A DNA stretch of 64,000 nucleotides. Source: QHXQ01 sp963788965 (lineage in GTDB: Bacteria > Acidobacteriota > Blastocatellia > Pyrinomonadales > Pyrinomonadaceae). Below the pieces are notes generated by a model that was not told the origin of the DNA, made no database searches, and was given only the letters and a program-made list of their open reading frames with translations. Each line of letters starts with the position of its first letter. Positions within the stretch are counted from its first letter, which is position 1. The DNA lies in NCBI GenBank assembly GCA_963788965.1, contig CAWBIK010000006.1:496001-560000 (forward strand), in the 5' to 3' direction. Made by a program: the position numbers and the translations under genes. Shown in pieces: positions 34,919 to 44,300 of the stretch.

Positions 34919-35791
34919 ATGAACGAACTTTTCAGCATCGGTCTGCTCTACTCGACGATTCGCACGGCGACGCCGTTGTTGCTCGCGGCTTTGGGCGGGT
35001 TGTACTCGGAGCGCGCGGGCGTCATCAACATCGCGCTCGAAGGCTTGATGCTGGCGGGCGCGTTCACGGCCGCAGCCGTGACGCACTATACGCACAGCCC
35101 GTGGATCGGGTTGGCGGCGGCCGTCGCGGCGGGCATGGCGGTCGCGGCTGTGCATGCCGTGGTCTGCATTCGCTTCAAGGCCGAACAGGTGGTGAGCGGC
35201 ATGGCGCTCAACATCTTGATGATCGGCGTGCCCGCGCTCTTGAGCGGCGCGCTGTTCGCTTCGACGGGTGCGACGCCGCAGATACCTCTGCCTGAACTGT
35301 TGCCCTACGCGCCGGTCGTGCTTGCCTTCGCGCTCGTGCCGTTGACGTGGTACGTGCTGTACCGGACGCCGTTCGGACTGCGCCTGCGCGCGGTCGGCGA
35401 GAACCCGGAAGCGGCCGACGCTGCGGGCTTGCGCGTCGCGCGCATACGCTACGCGGGCGTGTTGTTGAGCGGCGCACTCGCGGCCATCGGCGGCGCTTAT
35501 CTGTCCATCGGGCAGTCATCTTTGTTCACGCGCAACATGGCGGCGGGGCGCGGCTTCATCGCGCTCGCCGCGCTCATCTTCGGCAAGTGGCGACCCGTGC
35601 AGACGATGCTCGCGTGTCTGTTGTTCGGCTTCGCCGAGGCGTTAGCGATCCAGATGCAGGGCGTCGTGCGCGTGCCCGTGCAGTTCATCCAGATCGTGCC
35701 TTACGTGTTGACGATGATCGTGCTCGCAGGTTTCATCGGTTTGAGTCGCGCCCCGCGCGCTTTGGGCATACCGTATCAAAAGGAGAAGTAG
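34919..35791 (+). CDS. nucleoside ABC transporter permease 2
   Basis: A 290-residue integral membrane protein (NupQ-like), partner of the preceding permease. It has about eight TM segments and the family features TPLLLAALGGLYSERAGVIN, IALEGLMLAGAFTAA, EQVVSGMALNILMIGVPALL, FGLRLRAVGENPEAADAAGL and ATGRGFIAL-like AAGRGFIALAALIFGKWRPV. Start ATG 34919, 13 bp after the previous stop. Together with the BMP lipoprotein and the double ATPase it completes a nucleoside importer. Confidence 0.93.
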   Translation: MNELFSIGLLYSTIRTATPLLLAALGGLYSERAGVINIALEGLMLAGAFTAAAVTHYTHSPWIGLAAAVAAGMAVAAVHAVVCIRFKAEQVVSGMALNILMIGVPALLSGALFASTGATPQIPLPELLPYAPVVLAFALVPLTWYVLYRTPFGLRLRAVGENPEAADAAGLRVARIRYAGVLLSGALAAIGGAYLSIGQSSLFTRNMAAGRGFIALAALIFGKWRPVQTMLACLLFGFAEALAIQMQGVVRVPVQFIQIVPYVLTMIVLAGFIGLSRAPRALGIPYQKEK

Positions 35792-35793
35792 TT

Positions 35794-35868
35794 GGCAGGC
35801 AGTAAGCAGTAGGCAGTTGTTACAAACCTGCCTGCAACTGCTTACTGCTTACCGCCTACTGCTTACTG
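35794..35868. repeat. intergenic palindrome (GCAGTAAGCAGTAG words) before the PNP gene
   Basis: GTAAGCAGTAGGCAGTTG (35802-35819) pairs, with one mismatch, with CAACTGCTTACTGCTTAC (35834-35851). Further TACTGCTTAC words continue to 35868, 3 nt before the ATG. Same word family as 28421-28547. Confidence 0.85.
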
Positions 35869-35871
35869 TTT

Positions 35872-36726
35872 ATGGAAGAGTTAGCTCCCAACACATTGTA
35901 TGAACGGGCGGCGCACGCGGCGCGGGTGGTGCGGGCGCGCTGGACCGAAGAGGCGCGCGTCGCGTTGATACTCGGCAGCGGCCTCGGCGCGTTTGCCGAC
36001 GACATGGACGACGCGGTTGCGCTGCCTTACGCCGACATTCCCGGCTTCGCGCGCTCGACCGTCGAAGGACACGCGGGCCGGCTCGTGCTCGGCAAAGTTG
36101 ACGGCGTGCCGGTCGCGGCGATGCAGGGGCGGTTTCATTACTACGAAGGCTATGAGTGGGATGAAGTGACGTTCCCCATACGCATGCTCGGCCTGCTCGG
36201 CATCAAGACACTTGTACTGACGAACGCGGCCGGCGGCTTGAACAACAGTCTGAAGCAAGGCGCGCTCATGCTCATCAGCGATCATCTCAACCTGATGGGT
36301 ACGAACCCCTTGCGCGGCCCCAACGAGGCGCGCTTCGGCCCGCGCTTCCCCGATATGTCAGACGTGTACGACCGCGACTTTCAAGACATAGCGATCCGCG
36401 AAGCGCACGCGATTGGGCTTGAACTGCGACGCGGCATCTACGCGGCGCTGCAAGGTCCTTGCTACGAGACGCCGGCCGAAATTCGCATGCTGCGCGCGTT
36501 GGGCGCTGATGCCGTCGGCATGTCCACCGTGCCCGAAGCCCTCGTCGCGCGCCACATGGCGATCAAAGTGCTCGGCATCTCTTGCATCACCAACATGGCC
36601 GCGGGCGTGCTGGATCAGCCCATCGACCACGCCGAAGTGATCGAAACCGGCCAGCGCGTGCGCGAAACTTTTTCGGCGTTGCTGCGCCGTGTGATTCCAA
36701 AGTTAACGATTGAGCACGGCTTATGA
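35872..36726 (+). CDS. purine-nucleoside phosphorylase
   Basis: Trimeric class I PNP; cleaves inosine and guanosine to base and ribose 1-phosphate. At 284 residues it is typical. Motifs: VALILGSGLGAFADDMDDAV, STVEGHAGRLVLGKVDGVPV, MQGRFHYYEGYEWDEVTFPI, TNAAGGLNNSLKQGALMLIS, DHLNLMGTNPLRGPNEARFG, GPCYETPAEIRMLRALGADA, VGMSTVPEALVARHMAIKVL. Its stop overlaps udk by 4 nt. No SD precedes ATG 35872. Confidence 0.95.
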   Translation: MEELAPNTLYERAAHAARVVRARWTEEARVALILGSGLGAFADDMDDAVALPYADIPGFARSTVEGHAGRLVLGKVDGVPVAAMQGRFHYYEGYEWDEVTFPIRMLGLLGIKTLVLTNAAGGLNNSLKQGALMLISDHLNLMGTNPLRGPNEARFGPRFPDMSDVYDRDFQDIAIREAHAIGLELRRGIYAALQGPCYETPAEIRMLRALGADAVGMSTVPEALVARHMAIKVLGISCITNMAAGVLDQPIDHAEVIETGQRVRETFSALLRRVIPKLTIEHGL

Positions 36727-37361
36727 TCATCGGCATTTGCGGCGGTACGGGGTCGGGGAAGACGACGGTAGCTAACAAGATTCTTGAAGCTGTTAGCGCG
36801 GACGACGTGGCGTTTTTGCAGCAGGATTCTTACTACCGCGATGTCGATGAGTTGCCGCTCGACTACCGGCAGCAGGTCAACTTCGATCACCCGGACGCGA
36901 TTGACAACGATCTGCTTATCGCGCACTTGCGCGCCCTCAAGGCGGGGCGCGCCATCGAGTTGCCGCTCTACGACTTCAAACACAACATGCGTCTGGCCGA
37001 GACGCAGCGCATGGAGCCGAAGCTGATCATCATCCTCGAAGGCATTCTGATCTTTGCCGAGCAACGACTGTTGCAAGAGATGGACATCAAAGTCTTCGTT
37101 GATACGCCCGACGATATACGCTTTATTCGTCGGCTGCGCCGCGACGTGGCCGAACGCGGGCGCACGGTGGACTCGGTCATCGATCAGTATCTTACGACCG
37201 TCCGGCCCATGCACATACAGTTCGTCGAACCGTCGAAGCGTGTGGCGGACGTGATCATTCCCGAAGGCGGGCACAACTTGGTGAGCATCGACCTGTTGAG
37301 CGGCAAGATACGCGAACGATTAGCTAATGAGAGCACGCGCCGCGCCGCGCATCAGGTTTAG
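36723..37361 (+). CDS. udk: uridine kinase
   Basis: Phosphorylates uridine and cytidine to the monophosphates in pyrimidine salvage. At 212 residues it is typical. P-loop IGICGGTGSGKTTVANKILE, then LQQDSYYRDVDELPLDYRQQ, NFDHPDAIDNDLLIAHLRAL, LYDFKHNMRLAETQRMEPKL, ILEGILIFAEQRLLQEMDIK, VFVDTPDDIRFIRRLRRDVA. ATG 36723 overlaps the PNP stop (ATGA). Confidence 0.96.
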   Translation: MIIGICGGTGSGKTTVANKILEAVSADDVAFLQQDSYYRDVDELPLDYRQQVNFDHPDAIDNDLLIAHLRALKAGRAIELPLYDFKHNMRLAETQRMEPKLIIILEGILIFAEQRLLQEMDIKVFVDTPDDIRFIRRLRRDVAERGRTVDSVIDQYLTTVRPMHIQFVEPSKRVADVIIPEGGHNLVSIDLLSGKIRERLANESTRRAAHQV

Positions 37362-37387
37362 CGGAAGATAAAAGGAGCACAAGGGTT

Positions 37388-37804
37388 TTGAGTATTAAGG
37401 TTGAACAAGAGATCATCAACGCCGCGACCGAGGCGCGCAACTGCGCGCTCGCACAGTTCTCGAAGTTCTGCGTCGGCGCGGCGCTCGAAGCGGACAACGG
37501 GCAGATTTACACGGGCTGCAACATCGAGAGCGCGGCCTATGAGTTGACCATGTGCGCCGAGCGCGTGACCATCTGGAAGGCGCTATCCGAAGGCGCGCGT
37601 CGCTTCAAGCGGATTGCGGTCGTGGCTGACACGGAGCGGTTGACGCCACCGTGCGGCGCGTGTCGTCAAATCATCTGGGAGTTTTGCGGCGACATCCCCG
37701 TCGTGCTCGCCAACATGCGCGGCGACACAGAGACGTTGCAAATGGCCGACCTGCTGCCGCGCCCCTTCGACGCGCACTTCCTCGAAGAGACAAGCAATCA
37801 ATGA
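37388..37804 (+). CDS. cdd: cytidine deaminase
   Basis: Zinc enzyme converting cytidine and deoxycytidine to uridine forms. It has 138 residues. The zinc site is complete: CNIESAAYELTMCAERVTIW (Cys-Ala-Glu at the active site) and PPCGACRQIIWEF (two Cys ligands). The start is TTG 37388, with AAAGGAG 11-12 nt upstream. The stop overlaps the ATG of the amidohydrolase gene (ATGA). The tetrameric small-subunit type is expected from length. Confidence 0.95.
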   Translation: MSIKVEQEIINAATEARNCALAQFSKFCVGAALEADNGQIYTGCNIESAAYELTMCAERVTIWKALSEGARRFKRIAVVADTERLTPPCGACRQIIWEFCGDIPVVLANMRGDTETLQMADLLPRPFDAHFLEETSNQ

Positions 37805-39219
37805 GACAGATGAACAGGCTGTGCGCGCGGCTCGTCGCCGTCATGCTCTTGGTCTGCGCACAGGTCCTAGCATTCGCCCCTGCGCGTGCGGCCGCACAGG
37901 CACAGATTGATCTGCTCGTGCGCGGTGGCATGGTTGTGACGATGAACGGGCGCGGCGACGTGCTCGAAGACGGCGCGGTCGCCGTGCGTGGCGGGCGCAT
38001 CGTCGAAGTCGGGCCGACTGATCAACTTGCGCGCAAGTATGCGGCGCGCACAAGTATCGACGCGCGCGGTCGCGTCGTTATGCCCGGTTTGATCAACGGG
38101 CACACGCATGTGCCGATGACGCTCTTTCGCGGTATCGCCGACGACCTCGACCTGAACGAGTGGCTGACGAAATACATCTTCCCGGCCGAAGGTAAGAACG
38201 TGACCGAGGAGTTTGTGCGCGTGGGCACGCGCCTCGGCCTCGCCGAGATGATTCGCGGCGGCACGACGACTTACTGCGACATGTATTACTTCGAGGACGC
38301 GATTGCCGACGAGACGGCGCGGGCCGGCATGCGCGGCGTGCTCGGCGAGACAGTGATCGACTTTCCCGTCGCCGACAACAAGACGCACGAAGCGGCGATG
38401 GCTTACACAGAGAAGTTCGTCGCCCGTTGGCGCGGGCACGCGCTCATCACGGCGGCGATTGCGCCGCACGCGCCCTACACCGTCTCGGAAGCTCATCTAA
38501 AGGCCGTGCAGCAGTTCTCCGAGCGCACGGGCGCACCCATCGTCATCCACGTCGCGGAGACGAAGAAGGAAGTGACCGACGTGACGCGCGATCACGGTGC
38601 ATCGCCCGTCGCCTATCTGGCGCGCATCGGTTTGCTCTCGCCGCGCGTCATCGCCGCGCACACCGTCCACTTGACCGATGAAGAGATCGCTATCTTGAAA
38701 CGCGCGGGCGTGGGCGCGGTGCATAACCCGCAGTCGAACATGAAACTGGCGTCAGGCGTTGCGCCCGTGCCGCGACTGCTGGCGGCCGATGTCGCGTTGG
38801 GCCTCGGCACGGACGGCGCGGCGTCGAACAACGATCTCGATATGTGGGAAGAGATGGACACGGCGGCGAAACTGCACAAGCTGGCGGCGAACGACCCGCG
38901 CGTCGTCTCGGCCCGCGAGGCGTTGGAACTGGCGACCATACGCGGCGCACGCGCGCTCCATCTCGAACGCGAGATCGGCTCACTCGAAGCGGGCAAGCGC
39001 GCCGACCTGATCGTGGTCGATCTCGACGGACTACATCAAACGCCGCGTTACAACATCTACTCGCATCTGGTCTATGCGACGAAAGCGGCGGACGTGCGGA
39101 CAGTGATCATCGAAGGCCGCATCGTCATGCGCGACCGGCGACTGTTGACGCTCGACGAAGAAACTATCAAACGCGCCGCCCGCACTTACCGCGAGCGCAT
39201 TTCACAGAGCCTCAAATAA
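37801..39219 (+). CDS. exported amidohydrolase (SAH/MTA- or guanine-deaminase-like)
   Basis: A 472-residue protein. ATG 37801 overlaps cdd and opens a signal peptide (LVAVMLLVCAQVLAFAPARA, cut near AAAQ). The amidohydrolase barrel has the metal motif NGHTHVPMTLFRG (about residue 98), the His of IVIHVAETKKEVTD, HTVHLTDEEIAIL and the Asp of LGLGTDGAASNNDLDMWEEM. The family (TrzN/AtzB/MtaD) includes deaminases of S-adenosylhomocysteine, 5'-methylthioadenosine and guanine. The position at the end of a nucleoside salvage operon suggests a nucleoside or base substrate. Export makes a periplasmic deaminase likely. Confidence 0.88.
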   Translation: MRQMNRLCARLVAVMLLVCAQVLAFAPARAAAQAQIDLLVRGGMVVTMNGRGDVLEDGAVAVRGGRIVEVGPTDQLARKYAARTSIDARGRVVMPGLINGHTHVPMTLFRGIADDLDLNEWLTKYIFPAEGKNVTEEFVRVGTRLGLAEMIRGGTTTYCDMYYFEDAIADETARAGMRGVLGETVIDFPVADNKTHEAAMAYTEKFVARWRGHALITAAIAPHAPYTVSEAHLKAVQQFSERTGAPIVIHVAETKKEVTDVTRDHGASPVAYLARIGLLSPRVIAAHTVHLTDEEIAILKRAGVGAVHNPQSNMKLASGVAPVPRLLAADVALGLGTDGAASNNDLDMWEEMDTAAKLHKLAANDPRVVSAREALELATIRGARALHLEREIGSLEAGKRADLIVVDLDGLHQTPRYNIYSHLVYATKAADVRTVIIEGRIVMRDRRLLTLDEETIKRAARTYRERISQSLK

Positions 39220-39221
39220 AT

Positions 39222-39257
39222 GATGACGGATGAATAGCTGCTTATTCATCATTCATC
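39222..39257. repeat. short palindrome (GATGAATA words)
   Basis: GATGACGGATGAATA (39222-39236) pairs with TATTCATCATTCATC (39243-39257). It directly follows the amidohydrolase stop and is the smallest member of the intergenic palindrome class. It could terminate the nucleoside operon. Confidence 0.7.
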
Positions 39258-39312
39258 ATTCGGCCTGCTGCTTTGCTTGTTCATGCCGTTGTGCAAAAAG
39301 CGTGCGGCGCGC

Positions 39313-39342
39313 TTGATCAAAGTTGTCAGTTCGGGTCATAAT
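39313..39342 (+). promoter_or_regulatory. candidate promoter for the TonB-C gene
   Basis: TTGATC (39313-39318), an 18-bp spacer and CATAAT (39337-39342). A transcript from here would begin about 20 nt before the hairpin at 39369. Confidence 0.4.
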
Positions 39343-39368
39343 CGGCGTGCTGAATCTTGAAGCCTTGA

Positions 39369-39398
39369 AGCGAGCGTTAAGGCTCGCTTTTGTCTTTG
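39369..39398 (+). terminator. leader hairpin with T-run, attenuator-like
   Basis: AGCGAGC (39369-39375) pairs with GCTCGCT (39382-39388) around GTTAAG, followed by TTTTGTCTTT. It lies between the candidate promoter and the GTG start at 39413, so it could attenuate expression of the gene. Confidence 0.5.
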
Positions 39399-39412
39399 TG
39401 GAGTTGTTTTCA

Positions 39413-40594
39413 GTGAATGTAATCCGCTTTAGTCACGCCCGGCTGTCTGCCATCAAATTAAGTCTTATGTTCGCCTGTGTAGCCGGCGCGGCCGTGTCTG
39501 CACAGGCGCAGAATCTTGTGCAGGCGGACGGGGAGAATGTGCAGCAGCGCATCACACGCGCGCGCGCACTCGCGGCCGTGGGCAATCTGCCGGCGGCGCG
39601 CAGCGAGTTGGAGTCGCTCAGCCACGCGCAGAGCGACGAGTCTGTGCGCGAGATCGCGCTCGTGTTGCTGGTCGGCGTCTATCTGGAACAGGCCGATTAC
39701 AGTTATGCGGAGACGCTGCTGAACCAGACTTTCACCGCGCGCCAGACGCAACGCGACACGGCGACGCACGCTTACTTTGCGCTGGCCGGTCAAGTCATCA
39801 ACGGCGTGCGCGCACACGTCGAACGCTATCGCGCGCTTGGGTTGGACGTGACGGACAGTGCGCTCCCGCCCGAAGCCACAGGTGACCTTGAGCACTTGCG
39901 GACGTTGCTCGAACGTGTAATCGCGCAGGGCAAGCAACTGAGCGGTGAGGGCGGGCAAGCATTGGACGCCACGGCGCTCGTCGAAGAAGCTGCGGTCGTG
40001 CGTGCGCGGCTCGCACGCAACTCCAACGAACGCGCACAGTGGCAGCGTGAAGTGACCGGCGCACGCCAGCGTCTCGCCACCACGGGCACGCGCCAGATGA
40101 TCAGCAGCAATCGCTCCGCGCCCACACAGCCGGACCCGAACACGTCCGCCGCACCCGCGCCGACACCCACGCCGACACCCGTTCAACCAGCACCGACGCC
40201 GACTCCAACGTCGGTCAACAGCAACCCGCAGAGCGCGCCGGCCGCGACGCCTCCGGGCCAGCAGCCCGCAGCGAACACGTCTGACAGCGCGAACGCGGGT
40301 GCAACGGCCGCGCAGCCTTTGGACGTAGGCGGAACGCTGATCACTAAGGCGCGGGAAAAGATCGCGCCGAGTTATCCGGCGCAGGCCCGTTCGGCGCGCA
40401 TAACCGGCAGCGTGACTGTCTTCCTGATGGTTGACGAACGCGGCATGGTCGCAGAGGTGCAACGCACGAACGGCCCCGAACTGTTGCGCCGTGCGGCCGA
40501 AGACGCGGCGCGGCGTTGGAAGTTCCGGCCCACGGTCGTCAACGGTCAGCCGATCCGCGTCTCCGGTTACATCAACTTCAATTTCGCCCTGTAA
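39413..40594 (+). CDS. exported protein with C-terminal TonB-C domain
   Basis: A protein of about 393 residues. GTG 39413 is chosen because it starts a good signal peptide (LSAIKLSLMFACVAGAAVSA, cut after QAQ); longer readings run back through the hairpin. A helical region (ITRARALAAVGNLPAARSEL, possibly TPR-like) is followed by a long Pro/Thr/Ala/Asn linker (PAPTPTPTPVQPAPTPTPTS) and a TonB-C domain (KIAPSYPAQARSARITGSVT, VFLMVDERGMVAEVQRTNGP, VSGYINFNFAL). There is no inner-membrane anchor, so it is not a classical TonB and may be a soluble periplasmic TonB-C protein. Confidence 0.75.
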   Translation: MNVIRFSHARLSAIKLSLMFACVAGAAVSAQAQNLVQADGENVQQRITRARALAAVGNLPAARSELESLSHAQSDESVREIALVLLVGVYLEQADYSYAETLLNQTFTARQTQRDTATHAYFALAGQVINGVRAHVERYRALGLDVTDSALPPEATGDLEHLRTLLERVIAQGKQLSGEGGQALDATALVEEAAVVRARLARNSNERAQWQREVTGARQRLATTGTRQMISSNRSAPTQPDPNTSAAPAPTPTPTPVQPAPTPTPTSVNSNPQSAPAATPPGQQPAANTSDSANAGATAAQPLDVGGTLITKAREKIAPSYPAQARSARITGSVTVFLMVDERGMVAEVQRTNGPELLRRAAEDAARRWKFRPTVVNGQPIRVSGYINFNFAL

Positions 40595-40688
40595 CACTCG
40601 CGCGCGCGAAACGCAGCCCCCACTACGTCGCCCGGTCAACGATTCATCGTGGCTGCCCAAAGACCTGCCTGCTTAGAGGAGAATCATC

Positions 40689-40820
40689 ATGCAGAAATGG
40701 GAGTATATGATTGTTAGCGGCCCCAATGAGGAAACGCTGAACAAACTCGGAGAACAGGGCTGGGAGCTTGTCGCGTTTAACCCCTACAATAAAGCTTATC
40801 TTAAACGTCTCAAGTCCTAG
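40689..40820 (+). CDS. 43-residue DUF4177-like protein
   Basis: A short ORF with a good ribosome-binding site (GAGGAGAATC) before ATG 40689. The protein starts MQKWEYMIVSGPNEETLNKL and continues GEQGWELVAFNPYNKAYLKR LKS. The WEY start and the LNKLGEQGWELV pattern match DUF4177, a small fold of unknown function. It ends at TAG 40818-40820, about 40 bp before a strong promoter. Confidence 0.7.
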   Translation: MQKWEYMIVSGPNEETLNKLGEQGWELVAFNPYNKAYLKRLKS

Positions 40821-40858
40821 CAACAGGAAAGTACATCACTACGGGTGCGCGCTTTACG

Positions 40859-40887
40859 TTGACAAGTTATAACTTGCCCCGTAAGAT
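40859..40887 (+). promoter_or_regulatory. sigma70-type promoter for the subtilase gene
   Basis: TTGACA (40859-40864), an exact 17-bp spacer and TAAGAT (40882-40887). It implies a leader of about 480 nt before the ATG at 41378. Confidence 0.5.
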
Positions 40888-40893
40888 GTCGGC

Positions 40894-41377
40894 TCATCGT
40901 GGACTGCCTTCGGAAGCTATTCACGTCAGCCAGCGTCTCAGGATTATCGAGTCAATCAGTTTAAGCTCACAGAACCAGCGGGTTGTCTCAAGCGTTAGCA
41001 TCGTCACGCCTTTCTGTTCCGGCAAAGGCTAATAGGTCACTCACACCATTGGGCCATTTAGGTCCAGCAGCCTTTATTTGAGCGGAGCCATCTACGCTCC
41101 GGGCAACGGAACTCAGTTTGACACCCTATATCCCCCGGTCATGCTGCGCGCAGCCTTGTGCGCAGAGCAGTAATACCTCTATTGCTCGCGGCCGCCCTAG
41201 AGCGATCTGCCTGTGCTCTTGGTGTGTGCGGCGGAGCCTGTCCGCGGCGCGGTTCGGCCGCGTTGCGCCCCACCTACCTAAGTTACACCCAACGATTCTG
41301 CGGTCTGCCCCAAGCGTCGCGCTGGCGACGCTCGCTGGCATACGACCTGACATACCCCTCGAAGGAGAAGTGATTCA
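40894..41377 (+). other. long untranslated leader of the subtilase gene
   Basis: About 480 bp with no convincing ORF; short open frames at 41118-41381 lack start signals and run into the signal-peptide region. It contains several GC-rich inverted words (GGAGCCATCTACGCTCC, TGCGCGCAGCCTTGTGCGCA) that could fold. GAAGGAGAAG precedes the start at 41378. I see no known riboswitch signature. Confidence 0.4.
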
Positions 41378-44300
41378 ATGAATAAGACAACCAGATGGGC
41401 GCTGATGTTCAGCATCGCCGTCCTGTTAGTTGCGCTGGTGTGGGATTTCACGCCGCGCGCGAGTATGAAGGACAAGCGGCAGAAGGAAGCCCCCAAAGCG
41501 CCGCCCGGAAGCTGCGCCGACCTCGACCTATCGTAGTCCGGGCGAGCGCCACAAAGTTACGGTCAGCGACCCGCACCTCGCGCAACAGATCGAACAGCAG
41601 GGCGGGCGCGTCATTGCCGACTACGGCAGTTTCAAACTGCTCGACGTAGACACGGCCGCCGCCACTGCGTTGGCGCAAACCAGCACGGCGCAACTTGCGG
41701 ACGAGAACAACCTCATCCTGCTCAACGCCGGTGCGATTGACACGAGTACCCCGGCGGCCGAGGCCCTGCGCGCGAGCGTGGGCGCGGCGACGGGCAAGCA
41801 GATGCGGCTCATACAGTTCGTCGGCCCGATCCGGCCGGAGTGGTACGCGGCGCTAGTACAGACGGGCGCACGCGTCGTCACCTATATCCCGAACAACGCT
41901 TATCTGGTTTACGGCAGCGCGAAGGAGTTGCGCGCCGTGCAGACGTTGGCCGCCCAGCGCACGCTGGTGCAGTGGGACGGCCCCTATTCGAGCCTGCAAC
42001 GGCTCGCGCCCACTATCACGGCCAAGCCGGCCGGCAAAGACAACGGCGCTGCGGCCAAGAGCGGTGCGACCAAAGGCGGCGCAAGCAAAAGCGGTGCGAC
42101 CAAAGACGGTGCGGCTGCGAGCAGAGCCTTGCCGAACCTGTCGGCCAAGGGCAACGAGTTATTCGCCATTCAGTTGGTGGCCGACAGAGAAGAGAACGCG
42201 ATCACGTTGGCGCTAATCCAGAAGTTGCAGCTTGAGCCGGTCATGCGGCAAGCGCGCGTGCTCAATTACGTCAACATCGTCGTGGCCTTGCCGCGCGCTG
42301 CGGTCGTCGATCAACTCGCGGCTCGTGGCGATGTCGTCTCGATCCAACCGTGGAGCATGCCGCATAAAATGGACGAGCGGCAGGACATGATCATCGCCGG
42401 TAATCTATCCGGCACGGGGCCGGCGACGGGCGACTACCTCGCCTATCTGGCCTCGCACGGTTTCAGCTTCAACACGGCCAGTTTCGGCGTCAACATCTCC
42501 GACAGCGGCGTGGATAACGGCACGCCGACGCCGAATCACTTCGGCCTGTATGCGCTCGGCAATCCGACTTCGGCGGCCAACAGCCGCCTGGTCTATACCC
42601 GCGTCGTCGGTACGCCGACCGGCCCGGCAGCACCACGCAGGCGTGCGACGGGCACGGCAATCTGAACACGCACATCATCGGTGGCTACGTGCCGACGGGC
42701 ACTGTCGGCGGCGTCAACTTCAGCGCCGCCCCGCACGCCGACGCGCAAGGTTTCCGCTACGGCCTCGGCGTCGCGCCGTTCGTGAAGTTCGGCTCGTCGG
42801 TCATCTTCGACAATTCGGGTGCGCCCACCGGCGATTTCACCAGCCCGGACTACACCACGCTCGAATCCTCGGCCTATAACGAGACGATGCGGATCAGCAG
42901 CAATAGCTGGGGCTCAAGCGCCAACTCATACTCGGTCGATTCGCAGGAGTATGACGCGCTGGTGCGCGACGCGCAGCCGGCCGGCGCGCCCTTCCCGGCG
43001 GCGGGCAATCAGGAGTACACCATCATCTTCGCCGCCGGCAACGACGGTTCCGGCTCGAACACGGTCGGCACGCCCGGCACGGCCAAGAACATCATCACCG
43101 TCGGCGCAAGCGAGAACGTCCAAGCCTTCGGCGGCGCGGACGGTTGCGGCGTCCCGGACACGGGCGCAGACAACCTCAACGACATCATCGGCTTTTCCAG
43201 TCGCGGGCCGACGGCGGACGGACGCAAGAAGCCCGAAATCGTTGCGCCCGGCACGCACGTTTCAGGCGGTGCGCCGCAAGCTTCCATTGCCAGCCCGACC
43301 GGCAGCGGTACGGGCGCGCAACTCGCCTGCTTCAACGGCACGGGCGTCTGCGGCGGCACGGGCGGCAGCAACTTCTTCCCCGCCGGCCAGCAGTGGTACT
43401 CGGCCTCGTCCGGCACGAGCCATTCGACGCCAGCCATCGCCGGTTACGCGGCCCTCATTCGTCAGCATTTCATCAATCAGTCCATGACCCCGCCCACGCC
43501 GGCGATGACCAAAGCCCTGATGATGAACTCGGCCCGCTACCTCAACGGCGCGGGCGCGAACGACACTTTGCCCTCGAACAATCAGGGCATGGGTGAAGCC
43601 AACTTCAATAACTACTTCGACCTCTTCACGACCGGCAGCATCATGCGCGATCAGTTGGCTGCCGATAAGTTCACGGCTTCGGGTCAGCAGCGCGTTATCA
43701 CCGGCTCGATCAACACTAACGCGAAGCCGTTCCGCGTCACGCTGGCGTGGACCGATACGCCGGGGCCGACCAGCGGCAACGCCTTCGTCAACAACCTCGA
43801 TCTCGAAGTGACGGTCGGGGGCAACACCTACAAGGGCAACGTGTTCAGCGGCGCAGTCTCGGCCACGGGCGGCGCGGCCGACATTCGCAACAACGTCGAG
43901 AGCGTCTTCGTGCCGGCCGGCGTCAGCGGCAACTTCGTCATCAAAGTTAAAGGCACAAACATCGCCGGCAACGGCGTGCCGGGCGACGCCGATGCGCTCG
44001 ATCAGGACTTCGCGCTCATCGTTTACAACGGCACGGCTGGTGCGCTCCCCGTCGTTCAGGGCGGCACGCCTGCCATCACCGCCGAGAGTTGTGCCCCCGC
44101 GAACAACGCGATTGATATTGGCGAGACGGTCACAGTTAATTTCCCGCTCTCCAACGTCGGCACGGCGGACACGACGAACCTCGTGGCCACCTTGCAGGCA
44201 ACGGGCGGCGTGACCAGCCCGTCGGGGCCGCAGAACTACGGTGCGCTGGTCGCTGGCGGCCCGGCCGTGTCTAGATCGTTCAGCTTCACGGCCGACCCGT

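Noticed and set aside
37651..37800. Longer amidohydrolase reading from 37651
   Set aside because: It would overlap 150 bp of cdd in another frame and hide the signal peptide. ATG 37801 gives a standard ATGA overlap.
41118..41381. Small ORFs upstream of the subtilase
   Set aside because: No SD, no family features, codon use like non-coding DNA; they lie in the probable leader.
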